Shown here: positions 1 to 7,723 of the stretch, piece by piece
Numbering within the stretch: the stretch's first letter is position 1
Layout: each line of letters begins with the position of its first letter
Origin: JAFGOM01 sp964428385
GTDB lineage: Archaea > Halobacteriota > Methanomicrobia > Methanomicrobiales > Methanospirillaceae
Length of the DNA stretch: 27,735 nucleotides
Direction: 5' to 3'
NCBI GenBank assembly: GCA_964428385.1
Contig: CAYRYR010000028.1
Location: forward strand, 1 to 27,735
Translations under genes and position numbers: made by a program
Notes under the pieces: model-generated
Database searches by the model: none
The model's input: only the letters and a program-made list of their open reading frames with translations
Told to the model about the DNA's origin: nothing

Positions 1-156
1 GAAGTCCCATTACTATCAGGTATTCTGATAGAAATAGAGAGAAGAGTTGTTACGATGTTTGTTACTATCGCGGTATACGTTATGGCACTGGGGAATAAAT
101 CGATACCCACATCCCATACCAAAGATGATCTCCTTGTGCACTACCAAAAAAAGTAA
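1..156 (+). CDS. C-terminal end of an unidentified, possibly membrane, protein (partial)
   Basis: Reading frame 1 is open from the first base to a TAA at 154-156, giving 51 residues that run off the left edge. The peptide has a hydrophobic stretch (MFVTIAVYVMALG) followed by a charged tail ending DDLLVHYQKK. This would suit the last membrane segment and cytoplasmic tail of an integral membrane protein. I do not recognise the family. No start codon is inside the window, so the call rests on frame openness, amino-acid composition and the same orientation as the next gene. A 7-bp hairpin (CTATCAG/CTGATAG, about 13-31) falls inside the frame and is probably incidental. Confidence 0.4.
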   Translation, partial: EVPLLSGILIEIERRVVTMFVTIAVYVMALGNKSIPTSHTKDDLLVHYQKK

Positions 157-250
157 GGTGTACGAGATAGTAACAGGTATCTACATTATTCGTATCCAGT
201 ATTGTGATAACCTGTAAGATAGATGTATTCAATGAGGGGAAATGTGTATA

Positions 251-1159
251 ATGAAAATAAAAGTTCTTATTTCAATTATTATTCTGGTATCGTTCCTTGC
301 GATTATGATTGTCTCTGCACAGACCGAGGATAACACAACCGAGACAGGATATTACCTGATTCGATCGAATATAGACGGAGCAGAGGTCTATTTTGATAAT
401 GAACTTATGGGGGTTATTGTTGATAATAAACTCACGATAGAGGTTCCCATAACTTCTACGCCAAGTTATAACACATTCTCTATCACTGCTGAAGGATACA
501 CAACCTATAACGGGACTATTCTACAGGTTCCTCTTTCAGGAGAGACCATCAGTATGCGGGGAAACCTGAAATTAAAACCAATTACCGGAAATGGCACAAT
601 ATCAATCGGATGTTCACCACCAGGAACTTCAGTTTTTCTTGATGAGGTATTTCTGGGAGTTATTGACTACTCAGGAGTTATGAGGTTATCTGAGATAGAA
701 CCAGGTCAGCATGTTATGCGATTTGAGATGACTGATTATCAGCCACACGAAGAGTACCTGTATGTTACTGCAAATATTATCAATCAGATCCGAGTCGAAT
801 TAATTCCAATACCACGAGGAACCCTGCTGGTAACCTCTGTTCCATCAGGGGCATCAGTTCAGATTGACGGCAAATACCAGGGAACAACTCCTCTGACACT
901 GCCAGGGATGGATATTCGTGATTATGCAATTGTCGCCAGTATGGCAGGGTATAATGACTGGAGCGGTTCAGTCTCTGTGTTGTATAATAGTACTAATCCT
1001 GTGGAAGCCATTCTTATTCCAATTCCAACACCAATACCAACAACCCCTGTCACGCCCACATCTACACCAATACCAACAACCCCTGTATCAGGGCCTCTTC
1101 CGGTGATGGTAGTCTCTGCCCTTGGTCTCATTGGATTATGGTATCAGAGAAAATTCTGA
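251..1159 (+). CDS. Secreted, surface-anchored protein with three PEGA repeats
   Basis: This protein of about 302 residues starts with a signal peptide (MKIKVLIS, then a hydrophobic core ending near VSAQ). It carries three PEGA-type repeats at roughly residues 33-110, 112-188 and 190-260. Each has the SxPxGAxVxxDGxxxGxTP style core; the third, SVPSGASVQIDGKYQGTTP, is the clearest. A Thr/Pro-rich linker follows, then a C-terminal GPLPV-hydrophobic segment-YQRKF tail resembling archaeal sorting or anchoring signals (PGF-CTERM-like, inferred). PEGA proteins are common in the envelopes of methanogens and their ligands are generally unknown. An ATG lies at 242, but GAGGGG at 234-239 sits only 2 nt from it and 11 nt from the ATG at 251, so the later start was chosen. 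Oligo-T (1161-1166) follows the stop. The linker contains a 22-nt direct DNA repeat. Confidence 0.8.
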   Translation: MKIKVLISIIILVSFLAIMIVSAQTEDNTTETGYYLIRSNIDGAEVYFDNELMGVIVDNKLTIEVPITSTPSYNTFSITAEGYTTYNGTILQVPLSGETISMRGNLKLKPITGNGTISIGCSPPGTSVFLDEVFLGVIDYSGVMRLSEIEPGQHVMRFEMTDYQPHEEYLYVTANIINQIRVELIPIPRGTLLVTSVPSGASVQIDGKYQGTTPLTLPGMDIRDYAIVASMAGYNDWSGSVSVLYNSTNPVEAILIPIPTPIPTTPVTPTSTPIPTTPVSGPLPVMVVSALGLIGLWYQRKF

Positions 1160-1416
1160 ATTTTTTACAAATAGGATTTTCAAGGGAGTGATTCGTGAAA
1201 AGAATCCTTTTTGTATTCTGTTTTTCCAGATAATGGACGGATAATATCATAAAACTCTGACCGTACTAATATTCACTATTCCGATATGTCATGTTAAAAA
1301 CGGGTTATATCCCGGGGGTTCCCTTATAGATACATTACCGGGGATAACCTGCTAAAAAGGATGTAGTACAGATATCAAGTGTCAGGAAAGTACTACAGAA
1401 GCGTATTGTGTATTTC

Positions 1417-2316
1417 TCACCTACGCCCTGACAAGGTCTCGTCATAGATCTTATAGGATTCGCCACTCTTGAACAGAACAATGACCTCTACACGATCCAA
1501 CCCTTTTGTCCCCTGAATTTCTGTTATCGCTCCAATGCGATTACCAAGTTTCTCTGTTACTTCCTGACCATCAGAGAGACTGGCGTGAATATAGGTGTTA
1601 CTGACAATTCCCTGTCCATGCCCTCCAAGAAATGTAGCAGTGATGACATTGTATATCGGATCTTTCGCTACATCAATAATAACTGACAGATTATCAGGAG
1701 GAAGGATAACTGGATCCTCAAAAGAAGTATTAAATGACCATGTTTGATCTGATGGTTCTCTTTGGAGAGGAGTTACCGGTACAACCGGAGTTATCTCACC
1801 AATTCGGGAACCTGAAAGGGTCTCATCATAGATCTTGTATACTTCTCCATTCATATACCAGACAACAACCTGAACACGGTCATTTCCTCCGGTTCCCTGA
1901 ACCATAATTTCGTCTCCTCCCCTGTTATCCAGGCTGTTTTTAGAGACTTCTCCATCAGGTGTGGTGACACGAACTTCAATTGTCTTTACCAGTTTCTGAC
2001 CAAGACCACCGGTAAATGTTGCCGTGATAACCTTGTATATCGGATCTTTTACCACATTGACAGATATTATCAGATCTTTTTGTGGGAAGGTAACCGGCCC
2101 GGTATAGGGATCTGATACCGGTATCGGAGTGGTTTCTATCGTTAATACAGGAGTTATTGGCAACTCTGGTGTTGGTTCATACATAGGTTCTGTAGGAGGT
2201 GGAAGAGGGACTACCGTTGGCTCATACTGAGGGGGAGATGAGATTTCGGTACAACCAGCAGTTAATCCAGTAAGAAGAATTGCAACTCCGATACTGACTA
2301 TCAGAAAATGATTCAT
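1417..2316 (-). CDS. Lipoprotein with a tandemly duplicated domain of unknown function
   Basis: This 299-residue protein has a lipoprotein-type signal peptide with lipobox LTAGC; the acylated cysteine would be C22. A Pro/Thr-rich linker (about 28-80) precedes two copies of one ~90-residue domain, at about 82-171 and 210-299. Shared landmarks are V.KDPIY.VITATF.GG.GQ near the start, a GNR/NRGG turn, QGT.G.DRV.V in the middle and YKIYDETLSG at the end. The second copy ends exactly at the C-terminus. The domain is probably all-beta and exported to the cell surface. I do not recognise a named family, so function is unknown. The product would be tethered to the cytoplasmic membrane by its lipid. 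No strong ribosome binding site precedes the ATG. Confidence 0.8.
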   Translation of the reverse strand: MNHFLIVSIGVAILLTGLTAGCTEISSPPQYEPTVVPLPPPTEPMYEPTPELPITPVLTIETTPIPVSDPYTGPVTFPQKDLIISVNVVKDPIYKVITATFTGGLGQKLVKTIEVRVTTPDGEVSKNSLDNRGGDEIMVQGTGGNDRVQVVVWYMNGEVYKIYDETLSGSRIGEITPVVPVTPLQREPSDQTWSFNTSFEDPVILPPDNLSVIIDVAKDPIYNVITATFLGGHGQGIVSNTYIHASLSDGQEVTEKLGNRIGAITEIQGTKGLDRVEVIVLFKSGESYKIYDETLSGRR

Positions 2317-2725
2317 GCGAAATACGTATCTCTCTTATAGTATATGCTTATCTTCCCTGTTGGGAAAAGCACAGAAAATATTTATTTCCCGTAATACAGC
2401 TAAAACAGGAATTGATAAAATTTGATTTACAGGGAGGTTGTGGTTATGCAAACATTCTGCATCTGTCCTTGCACATTTCCATTGCCAGAAACAGCCAGTA
2501 ATTGCTTATATGCTGTATTAACACGACATTTAAGATCCAGGAGGCATCATAAAATCCTATCTGTACCATAATTCTAATCCATACGTGAGGATATACATGG
2601 CTAACAGGGAGGTTTTTGAGTCAGGCGTATCGAGAGATATCCATACATTAAGATAGAGTAAGGCCAAACGTATTGGAACAAAATCCCAAAAAAACGAGAG
2701 ATTATATCATTCAACGGGGTGTTAT
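2317..2725. other. Intergenic region with a shared AT-rich promoter-like core
   Basis: This 409-bp stretch separates two divergent genes. The near-palindromic AT block around 2376-2390 (AAAATATTTATTTCC on the plus strand) reads as a TATA-like element in both directions. It lies about 60-75 nt upstream of the lipoprotein ATG and upstream of a possible small ORF at 2446. A second T/A-rich block (ATTATATCATTC, about 2702-2713) lies just before the GTG-started CMD gene. No RNA gene or inverted repeat of note was seen. Confidence 0.3.
2446..2571 (+). CDS. Possible 41-residue Cys-rich microprotein
   Basis: An ATG at 2446 is preceded at good spacing (8 nt) by a strong ribosome binding site, AGGGAGG (2431-2437). 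An AT-rich TATA-like block lies about 60 nt further upstream. The product, starting MQTFCICPCTFPLP and ending KILSVP, has four cysteines (C5, C7, C9, C20) in its first half and a basic second half. No family is recognised. It is too short for coding statistics to be trusted by eye. The case rests on the ribosome binding site, the TATA-like block and the clustered cysteines. It could equally be untranslated leader sequence. Confidence 0.28.
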   Translation: MQTFCICPCTFPLPETASNCLYAVLTRHLRSRRHHKILSVP

Positions 2726-3232
2726 GTGAGGATCAAAAACGGGTTTGAGACAATACTGGATCGTATCGCTAAAAACGGGATCGAAGATACTGCTGATGAG
2801 TGGATGGAAGCAATAAAGGAGGACTATGGCAGAGTGCCTCTGATATTTGAGCGGATGCGACAACGTCCTGATGTACTTATCTCACACCTGCTGTACAAAA
2901 ACTCTGTAGTGAAGACAAGTACATTAGAGGCAAAATATGTAGAACTAATCTGTCTTGCAGTCGGTGCAGCGCTGAATTGTAATCACTGTACAGAATATCA
3001 TATGCAGGCGGCTCTCAGAATGGGAGCTACAAAAGAAGAAGTAATGGAGGCAATACTCATCGCCGGACTGACTGCACAATCATCCGTACTCGCAGATGCC
3101 TACCGGACCTATGATGAAAAGATTGATGCATGCATGGCATGTGGAGATGAGATGGTGGATATACTCCCTCCCACAGAGAGTACCTGCACAAATTCCTCTC
3201 CTCAATGTGGGATGAAGAAGGGAGAAAAATAA
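2726..3232 (+). CDS. Carboxymuconolactone decarboxylase / AhpD-like protein
   Basis: This 168-residue protein starts at GTG, with GGGGTG at 2716-2721 as the ribosome binding site. It shows the AhpD-fold signature C85-N-H-C88-T-E-Y-H92 (CxxCxxxH) at the start of a helix, followed by a typical A.RMGATKEEVMEAI helix. In characterised members this CxxC is a redox disulfide acting as a peroxide- or thioredoxin-linked reductant. A role in oxidative-stress defence or thiol redox in the cytoplasm is inferred. An unusual extension after about residue 133 adds four more cysteines (CMAC at 136-139, then C154 and C161). This could be an extra metal or disulfide site. The gene converges on the radical SAM gene with 9 nt between stop codons. 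Confidence 0.8.
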   Translation: MRIKNGFETILDRIAKNGIEDTADEWMEAIKEDYGRVPLIFERMRQRPDVLISHLLYKNSVVKTSTLEAKYVELICLAVGAALNCNHCTEYHMQAALRMGATKEEVMEAILIAGLTAQSSVLADAYRTYDEKIDACMACGDEMVDILPPTESTCTNSSPQCGMKKGEK

Positions 3233-3241
3233 GGTGCATCC

Positions 3242-5089
3242 CTACCTTTTATCAGAATCAGATCCCTTTTTTCTCTTTGCGTCAGATACGTAAGACCTGT
3301 TTTTTGGAACTAGACACTGCCATCCATCTCCGATTAAATCCTTACGCCCTAATGAGATAAGTGCCTCTCTGACAAGATGAGACTTATCTGGATCCCGAAA
3401 CTGGAGTAACGCCCGTTGTAGCACTTTTTCACGTCCTTTTGGTATATGAACCAAATTTTTGGTGAATGGATCATATCCGGTATAGTACATGCAGGTTGAT
3501 GAGGTCATGGGAGTCGGAGTGAAATCCTGAACCTGCTCAGAATATAATCCGGTATCTCTCATGTACAATGCCAGTTCCAGCATATCAGCCAGAGTACAGC
3601 CAGGATGACCAGACATAAAATAGGGAACCAGATACTGGCGGGGTGCTTTTCCTTTCTGAACTTCTAGAAAATTTCTTCGAAACAGATCCAGTGATCCTTC
3701 GCCTGATTTATGCATGATTGCAAGGACACGTGGTGTAACATGTTCCGGGGCAATCTTGAGATGACCTGATACATAACGGCAGATATCTATCAGAATCCGG
3801 GGATCATCAGGAATGAGATCATGGCGTATGCCTGATCCGATAAAGACATGCTTAACCCCGGGTACCTGTGCTACCGCAGAAAGGAGTGAAAGGTACTCAT
3901 CTATCCCGGATGTAAGAGAGGGACAGGTTGTACATATACTATCCTGACAGGTTCCCAGAGTCTTCCATCGGGAACAGGTACTCATGTACATCGTTGCGGT
4001 CGGACCTCCAATGTCTGTGATTGTCCCACGAAATTCCGGCATCTTTGTCAGTGTGTGGACCTCACGCAGTACAGATGCTGTGCTCCTGCTCTGTACTATC
4101 CGGCCCTGATGGTGAGTCAGTGCACAGAATGAGCAGGAACCAAAGCATCCGCGATGCGCAGTGATTGAGAAACGTACAGGTTCAAGAGCAGGAACAGGAG
4201 CATGATACGACGGATGTTCACAACGGGTATAGGGAAGTTCATACAGTGTATCAAGTTGATCCGGTCTTAAGGGAAGTGCCGGGGGGTTTTGTATAATAAC
4301 CGTCTTTGGATGAGCCTGAACTACTCTCCTCCCTCGTATCGGATCCTGCTCATTCTGACTGAGTAGATAAGCATCTGCAAATGCTCGTTTATCAGTTCTC
4401 ACTTCATCTAAAGAGGGCAGAATAACGTCATTTTCAGGAGACTGGTTCCGGTAATCACTAATTCGTTCTTTTATTACCGTTCCGGGAACATCAGTAATCT
4501 CCTGTACCGGGATTCCATTCTGTATCTCACTGGCTATCGCAGAGAGCTGCTGTTCACCCATCCCATACACGAGGATATCTGCGGGTGCGTCCGCAAGAAT
4601 GGAACCTCTGACTCGATCTGACCAGAAGTCATAATGTGCAAAACGACGGAGACTTGCTTCAATTCCTCCAATGACGATAGGCGTTTTTGGATACAACCGG
4701 TGAACAATATCAGCATACACCAGAGTGGCCCGGTCTGGCCGGTATCCTTGCTCACCACCCGGTGTATAGAGATCACGTGACCGTTTCTTCTTTGCAGCAG
4801 TATAATGTGAAACCATAGAGTCAAGGTTTCCGGCAGATAGTGAAAAAAAGAGTTTTGGTGCCCCTAACTGTGAGAAATCTTGAGAATCAACCCATTTTGG
4901 CTGAGCAATTACCCCTACCGTATACCCGGCATCCCAGAGAGAACGGCCGAGAATGGCTGTTGCAAATGATGGGTGGTCAACGTAGGCATCTCCTGATAGA
5001 AGAATGATATCAAATGTATCGATCTCTAGAGCTTCCTTTTCTTTTAGAGTTGTTGGGAGGAACAGGGGTTGTGATGATCTCTTCTTCAT
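3242..5089 (-). CDS. YgiQ-family radical SAM protein (UPF0313)
   Basis: The product is about 615 residues. The N-terminal part carries the family's B12-binding-like region (DIILLSGDAYVDHPSF, then VIGGIEASLRR). A radical SAM core follows, with cluster motif C315-F-G-S-C319-S-F-C322 in AHRGCFGSCSFCAL, binding a [4Fe-4S] cluster that cleaves S-adenosylmethionine. The C-terminal half holds the usual YgiQ block (HPGCTLADMLELALY, then QVQDFTPTPMTSSTCMYYTG). The substrate of the family is not established. The frame can also open at a TTG at 5119, adding 10 residues inside the upstream gene. The ATG at 5089, four bases beyond that gene's stop, is preferred, but neither has a good ribosome binding site. 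It is probably co-transcribed with the SelB-like gene upstream. Confidence 0.9.
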   Translation of the reverse strand: MKKRSSQPLFLPTTLKEKEALEIDTFDIILLSGDAYVDHPSFATAILGRSLWDAGYTVGVIAQPKWVDSQDFSQLGAPKLFFSLSAGNLDSMVSHYTAAKKKRSRDLYTPGGEQGYRPDRATLVYADIVHRLYPKTPIVIGGIEASLRRFAHYDFWSDRVRGSILADAPADILVYGMGEQQLSAIASEIQNGIPVQEITDVPGTVIKERISDYRNQSPENDVILPSLDEVRTDKRAFADAYLLSQNEQDPIRGRRVVQAHPKTVIIQNPPALPLRPDQLDTLYELPYTRCEHPSYHAPVPALEPVRFSITAHRGCFGSCSFCALTHHQGRIVQSRSTASVLREVHTLTKMPEFRGTITDIGGPTATMYMSTCSRWKTLGTCQDSICTTCPSLTSGIDEYLSLLSAVAQVPGVKHVFIGSGIRHDLIPDDPRILIDICRYVSGHLKIAPEHVTPRVLAIMHKSGEGSLDLFRRNFLEVQKGKAPRQYLVPYFMSGHPGCTLADMLELALYMRDTGLYSEQVQDFTPTPMTSSTCMYYTGYDPFTKNLVHIPKGREKVLQRALLQFRDPDKSHLVREALISLGRKDLIGDGWQCLVPKNRSYVSDAKRKKGSDSDKR

Positions 5090-5093
5090 AGGT

Positions 5094-6050
5094 TCAGGAT
5101 AACAGAAGTGTCCCGACAATTCTCAGTTTGTCACTCTCAAGATAATGAAGGATTGCAGTATCACCGGGTCGGTAGATGAACTCACGTTCAGACATAAGAT
5201 CGATGTTATGCACAAGAGGAGGAGTGACCGTTTTACAGCTGGTTACACGACAGGGGAGAAATTGCATCCAATGACCGATATACAGGATCATATCTTCACG
5301 AATCGGCTCTTTCCAGAAGGGAATCAATGTGAGTTCACCTGAAATCGTTGTGGTAACATTAACCGCATGTTCAGGAGCAAGCACATAGCCACGATCAAGT
5401 ACATCTGAATCGATACCCTTGAGAGCAAGTCCGACCCGGTCACCTATGGTTGCATCAGAACAGTCATCATCATGTTTCTGGATAGAACGTATGATTGCGG
5501 TCTTAGTTGTCGGAAATACCTGCATCTGATCATGCTTATGGATTGATCCTGCAACTACCGAACCTAATATGACAGTCCCAATTCCTTTCACATTAAAATG
5601 TTGATCGATAGGAACAATTCCCGAGGATTCTGATGGACATTGCAGTTCTTCTGCATCTCTTATGAGACGTTCCCGAAGTTCATTACAGTCATCAGGAAGG
5701 ATTTCATACTCACTGAGAACAGTTCCTTTCACCAATGGGGCTATATTATCATAGCTGATATAGTTCCTCAGTATCAGGTATCCTTTTTTTATACCCGCAC
5801 AGTCGAGCATAATGATACTCTCACCGAGTGCTGCTGTTATCTCTTCAACGATAACAACTGCCATCGCTGCAAGAGAAACAGAGAAGAAGAGTGATGAGAG
5901 TTTCTCAGGGTATCGCGAAGGTTCAATAAGAGTAAGGGTAGTTTCTCCTTTCTTCAGATTATAAAAGGTAATATCTGTTGTGGTACCTATCTTTCCAATA
6001 TCTTTTGCGAACGCAGGCGGACCGATAACCACAACGTTCAGGTTTGCCAT
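5094..6050 (-). CDS. Archaeal SelB-like (aSelBL) EF-Tu-related protein with degenerate G domain
   Basis: This protein of about 318 residues is laid out like a translational GTPase without the SelB C-terminal mRNA-binding domain. It has an N-terminal G-domain remnant (about 1-165) and then beta-barrel domains II and III. Domain II opens at VPIDQHFNVKGIGTVILGSV, the typical EF-Tu/SelB domain 2 entry. The GTPase motifs are wrecked. The P-loop position reads IGPPAFAKDIGKIGTTTD instead of GHVDHGKT, no DxPGH is present (IEPSRYPEKLSS at that place), and no NKxD is visible. This matches the described aSelBL family of methanogens, proposed to bind ribosome or aminoacyl-tRNA with lost or altered nucleotide hydrolysis. 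The start MANLNVV at 6050 is preferred to an ATG at 6077. It is probably the first gene of a unit with the radical SAM gene, and is divergent from the DJ-1 gene. Confidence 0.8.
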   Translation of the reverse strand: MANLNVVVIGPPAFAKDIGKIGTTTDITFYNLKKGETTLTLIEPSRYPEKLSSLFFSVSLAAMAVVIVEEITAALGESIIMLDCAGIKKGYLILRNYISYDNIAPLVKGTVLSEYEILPDDCNELRERLIRDAEELQCPSESSGIVPIDQHFNVKGIGTVILGSVVAGSIHKHDQMQVFPTTKTAIIRSIQKHDDDCSDATIGDRVGLALKGIDSDVLDRGYVLAPEHAVNVTTTISGELTLIPFWKEPIREDMILYIGHWMQFLPCRVTSCKTVTPPLVHNIDLMSEREFIYRPGDTAILHYLESDKLRIVGTLLLS

Positions 6051-6145
6051 GAGGATATCTAATTGATGTATTTGCACTTGAGTCTTTCACTTGTCAATGC
6101 GATAACCATAAGATTATTACCAAGCTGTTCGAACCTATAGGAATA

Positions 6146-6712
6146 ATGAAGCTGCTCATTGCCATTCCGCCAGAAAAATTTCGGGATGACGAACTGATCG
6201 AAACTGTGAAGATATTTGAGCAGAAGGGTATTTACTGGGATTTGGCTTCCACTCATGCCGGACTGGTTCTTGGAATGTTTGGGAAACAGGCAAAGGTAAA
6301 CAGAACATTTGAGGAGATTCTCCTGAAAGGAACCGAAGAATATGATGGCCTTGTTATTATTGGCGGACGAGGCACAGAAGCACATCTCTTAAACAGCAGG
6401 CATCTTCACGAACTGATACGAATATTCCATAACAAGGAAAAGGTTGTCGCCGCCATCGGTCTTGCACCTCTTGCACTCGCAAAAGCAAAAATTCTTGTCA
6501 AACGGGAAGCAACTGTCATCAGAGGTCCGGCTGTCAGACAGATGATGATTGATGATGCCATTATAGTTGACAAAGACCTCGTATATAAAGATAAGATTGT
6601 TACGGCTCGGGGACCGGAAGTCGCAGAACAATTTGGGGAGATCATTGTCAAATATCTCACCGGAAACCCGGAATTTCAGGCGACTAAGAGTAAGGCAGGT
6701 TTTGATTTCTGA
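6146..6712 (+). CDS. DJ-1/PfpI-family protein lacking the catalytic cysteine
   Basis: This 188-residue single-domain protein is the usual length for PfpI-type members. Family landmarks are LIAIPPEKFRDDEL at the N-terminus, YDGLVIIGGRGTEAHL in the middle and the nucleophile-elbow segment VVAAIGLAPLALAKAKIL. In active DJ-1/PfpI proteins the elbow reads AAIC(H/L)xP with a nucleophilic Cys; here that residue is Gly105. The protein is therefore unlikely to act as a cysteine protease, deglycase or glyoxalase through the standard site, and may be a binding protein or stress sensor (inference). The ribosome binding site is weak (AGGA, 4 nt before ATG). A T9 tract at 6735-6743 provides an archaeal terminator. 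It is transcribed divergently from the aSelBL gene. Confidence 0.8.
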   Translation: MKLLIAIPPEKFRDDELIETVKIFEQKGIYWDLASTHAGLVLGMFGKQAKVNRTFEEILLKGTEEYDGLVIIGGRGTEAHLLNSRHLHELIRIFHNKEKVVAAIGLAPLALAKAKILVKREATVIRGPAVRQMMIDDAIIVDKDLVYKDKIVTARGPEVAEQFGEIIVKYLTGNPEFQATKSKAGFDF

Positions 6713-6734
6713 TAATGCAACAATAATTACCGGA

Positions 6735-6777
6735 TTTTTTTTTCGTTTGTAGCCCTGATACCGGGATAACCTCAGGG
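6735..6777 (+). terminator. Oligo-T terminator after the DJ-1 gene
   Basis: A run of nine T residues at 6735-6743 begins 22 nt after the stop codon, which suits archaeal oligo-T termination. Just beyond it, CCCTGA (6753-6758) pairs with TCAGGG (6772-6777) as a 6-bp stem with a 13-nt loop. Confidence 0.55.
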
Positions 6778-6825
6778 ATATTTTATTGTTATTTATAACA
6801 GGAAAAGGGCAGAACCACTCAAAAA

Positions 6826-7723
6826 GATGATGGAAATGGAGGAGGACACCGATTCCCTCACCACAGGGAATCTGTCTATATATACCATCTGCACGGCACC
6901 TTATAAACACAAAGACCACCGATAGTCAGAAGACTGAACCAGATGGTGGTACCAGGTAACCAATACTCTTTTTTCCCGGATTGACAGAAAGAATGGATAA
7001 TGACAGGTAAAAAGGTCACAACAATAGCAGAAATAAATGATGGAAATGGAGGAAGACCGAATCCCTCACCACAGGGAATCTGTCTATCCATAACATCTGC
7101 ACGGCACCTTATAAACACAAAGACCACCAAAAGGCAGAAGACTGAACCGGATGGTACTAANNNNNNNNNNNNNNNNNNNNNNNNNNNNNNNNNNNNNNNN
7201 NNNNNNNNNNNNNNNNNNNNNNNNNNNNNNNNNNNNNNNNNNNNNNNNNNNNNNNNNNNNTCACAACAATACAAAAAAAGATCTGGAAATAAAGGAGGAC
7301 TAAAATCCCTCACCACAGGGAATCTGTCTATCTATAACATCTGCACGGTACCTTATAAACACAAAGACCACCAAAAGGCAGAAGACTGAACCGGATGGTA
7401 CTAACACGTAACCAATACTCTTTTTCCGGGATTGAGAAAGAATGGATAATGACAGGTAAACAGGTCACAACAATACAAAAAAAGATCTGGAAATAGAGGA
7501 GGACTAAAATCCCTCACCACAGGGAATCTGTCTATCCATAACATCTGCACGGCACCTTATAAACACAAAGACCACCAAAAGGCAGAAGACTGAACCGGAT
7601 GGTACTAACACGTAACCAATACTCTTTTTCCGGGATTGAGAAAGAATGGATAATGACAGGTAAACAGGTCACAACAATACAAAAAAAGATCTGGAAATAA
7701 AGGAGGACTAAAATCCCTCACCA
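6826..7723. repeat. Tandem array of ~204-bp hairpin-containing repeats
   Basis: Units begin at about 6826, 7034, 7280, 7484 and 7688 with spacings of 208, (gap), 204 and 204 bp. The last unit is cut after about 36 bp, inside the kinase stop codon. Each has a purine block with GGAGG, an inverted repeat whose best form is GATTCCCT-CACCAC-AGGGAATC (6851-6872), and a conserved segment ATCTGCACGGCACCTTATAA followed by ACACAAAGACCACC. A shared tail contains AGAAGACTGAACC and an A7 tract (T7 on the minus strand). Units 3 and 4 differ at only a few positions, indicating recent amplification, whereas unit 1 is more diverged and resembles the dispersed copy at 13082. The units are far too long and spacer-free for CRISPR. 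TATA-like TTATAAA within each could act as a promoter (inference). Function is unknown. Confidence 0.9.
7161..7260. other. Assembly gap (100 N) inside the repeat array
   Basis: Exactly 100 N residues interrupt the tandem repeat. Comparing the flanks with an intact unit (7609-7668 is the missing equivalent) shows that only 60 bp would be absent if one unit spans the gap. The N length is therefore a placeholder, and any whole number of further ~204-bp units could be missing. Confidence 0.95.

Noticed and set aside
13..31. Perfect 7-bp hairpin CTATCAG/CTGATAG
   Set aside because: Lies inside the partial reading frame at the left edge with no T-tract or regulatory context; probably chance.
2597..2656. 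19-codon ORF (MANREVFESG...) after GTGAGGAT
   Set aside because: Too short, only a weak ribosome binding site and no supporting context.
6850..6930. Recurring peptide frames within each repeat unit (plus strand LTTGNLSIY..; minus strand VFVFIRCRADG..)
   Set aside because: The frames shift or stop between units, and start codons and ribosome binding sites are not conserved. They look like by-products of DNA-level conservation.
6826..7723. CRISPR-like array
   Set aside because: Units are about 204 bp and repeat end to end without variable spacers; no cas genes are nearby.
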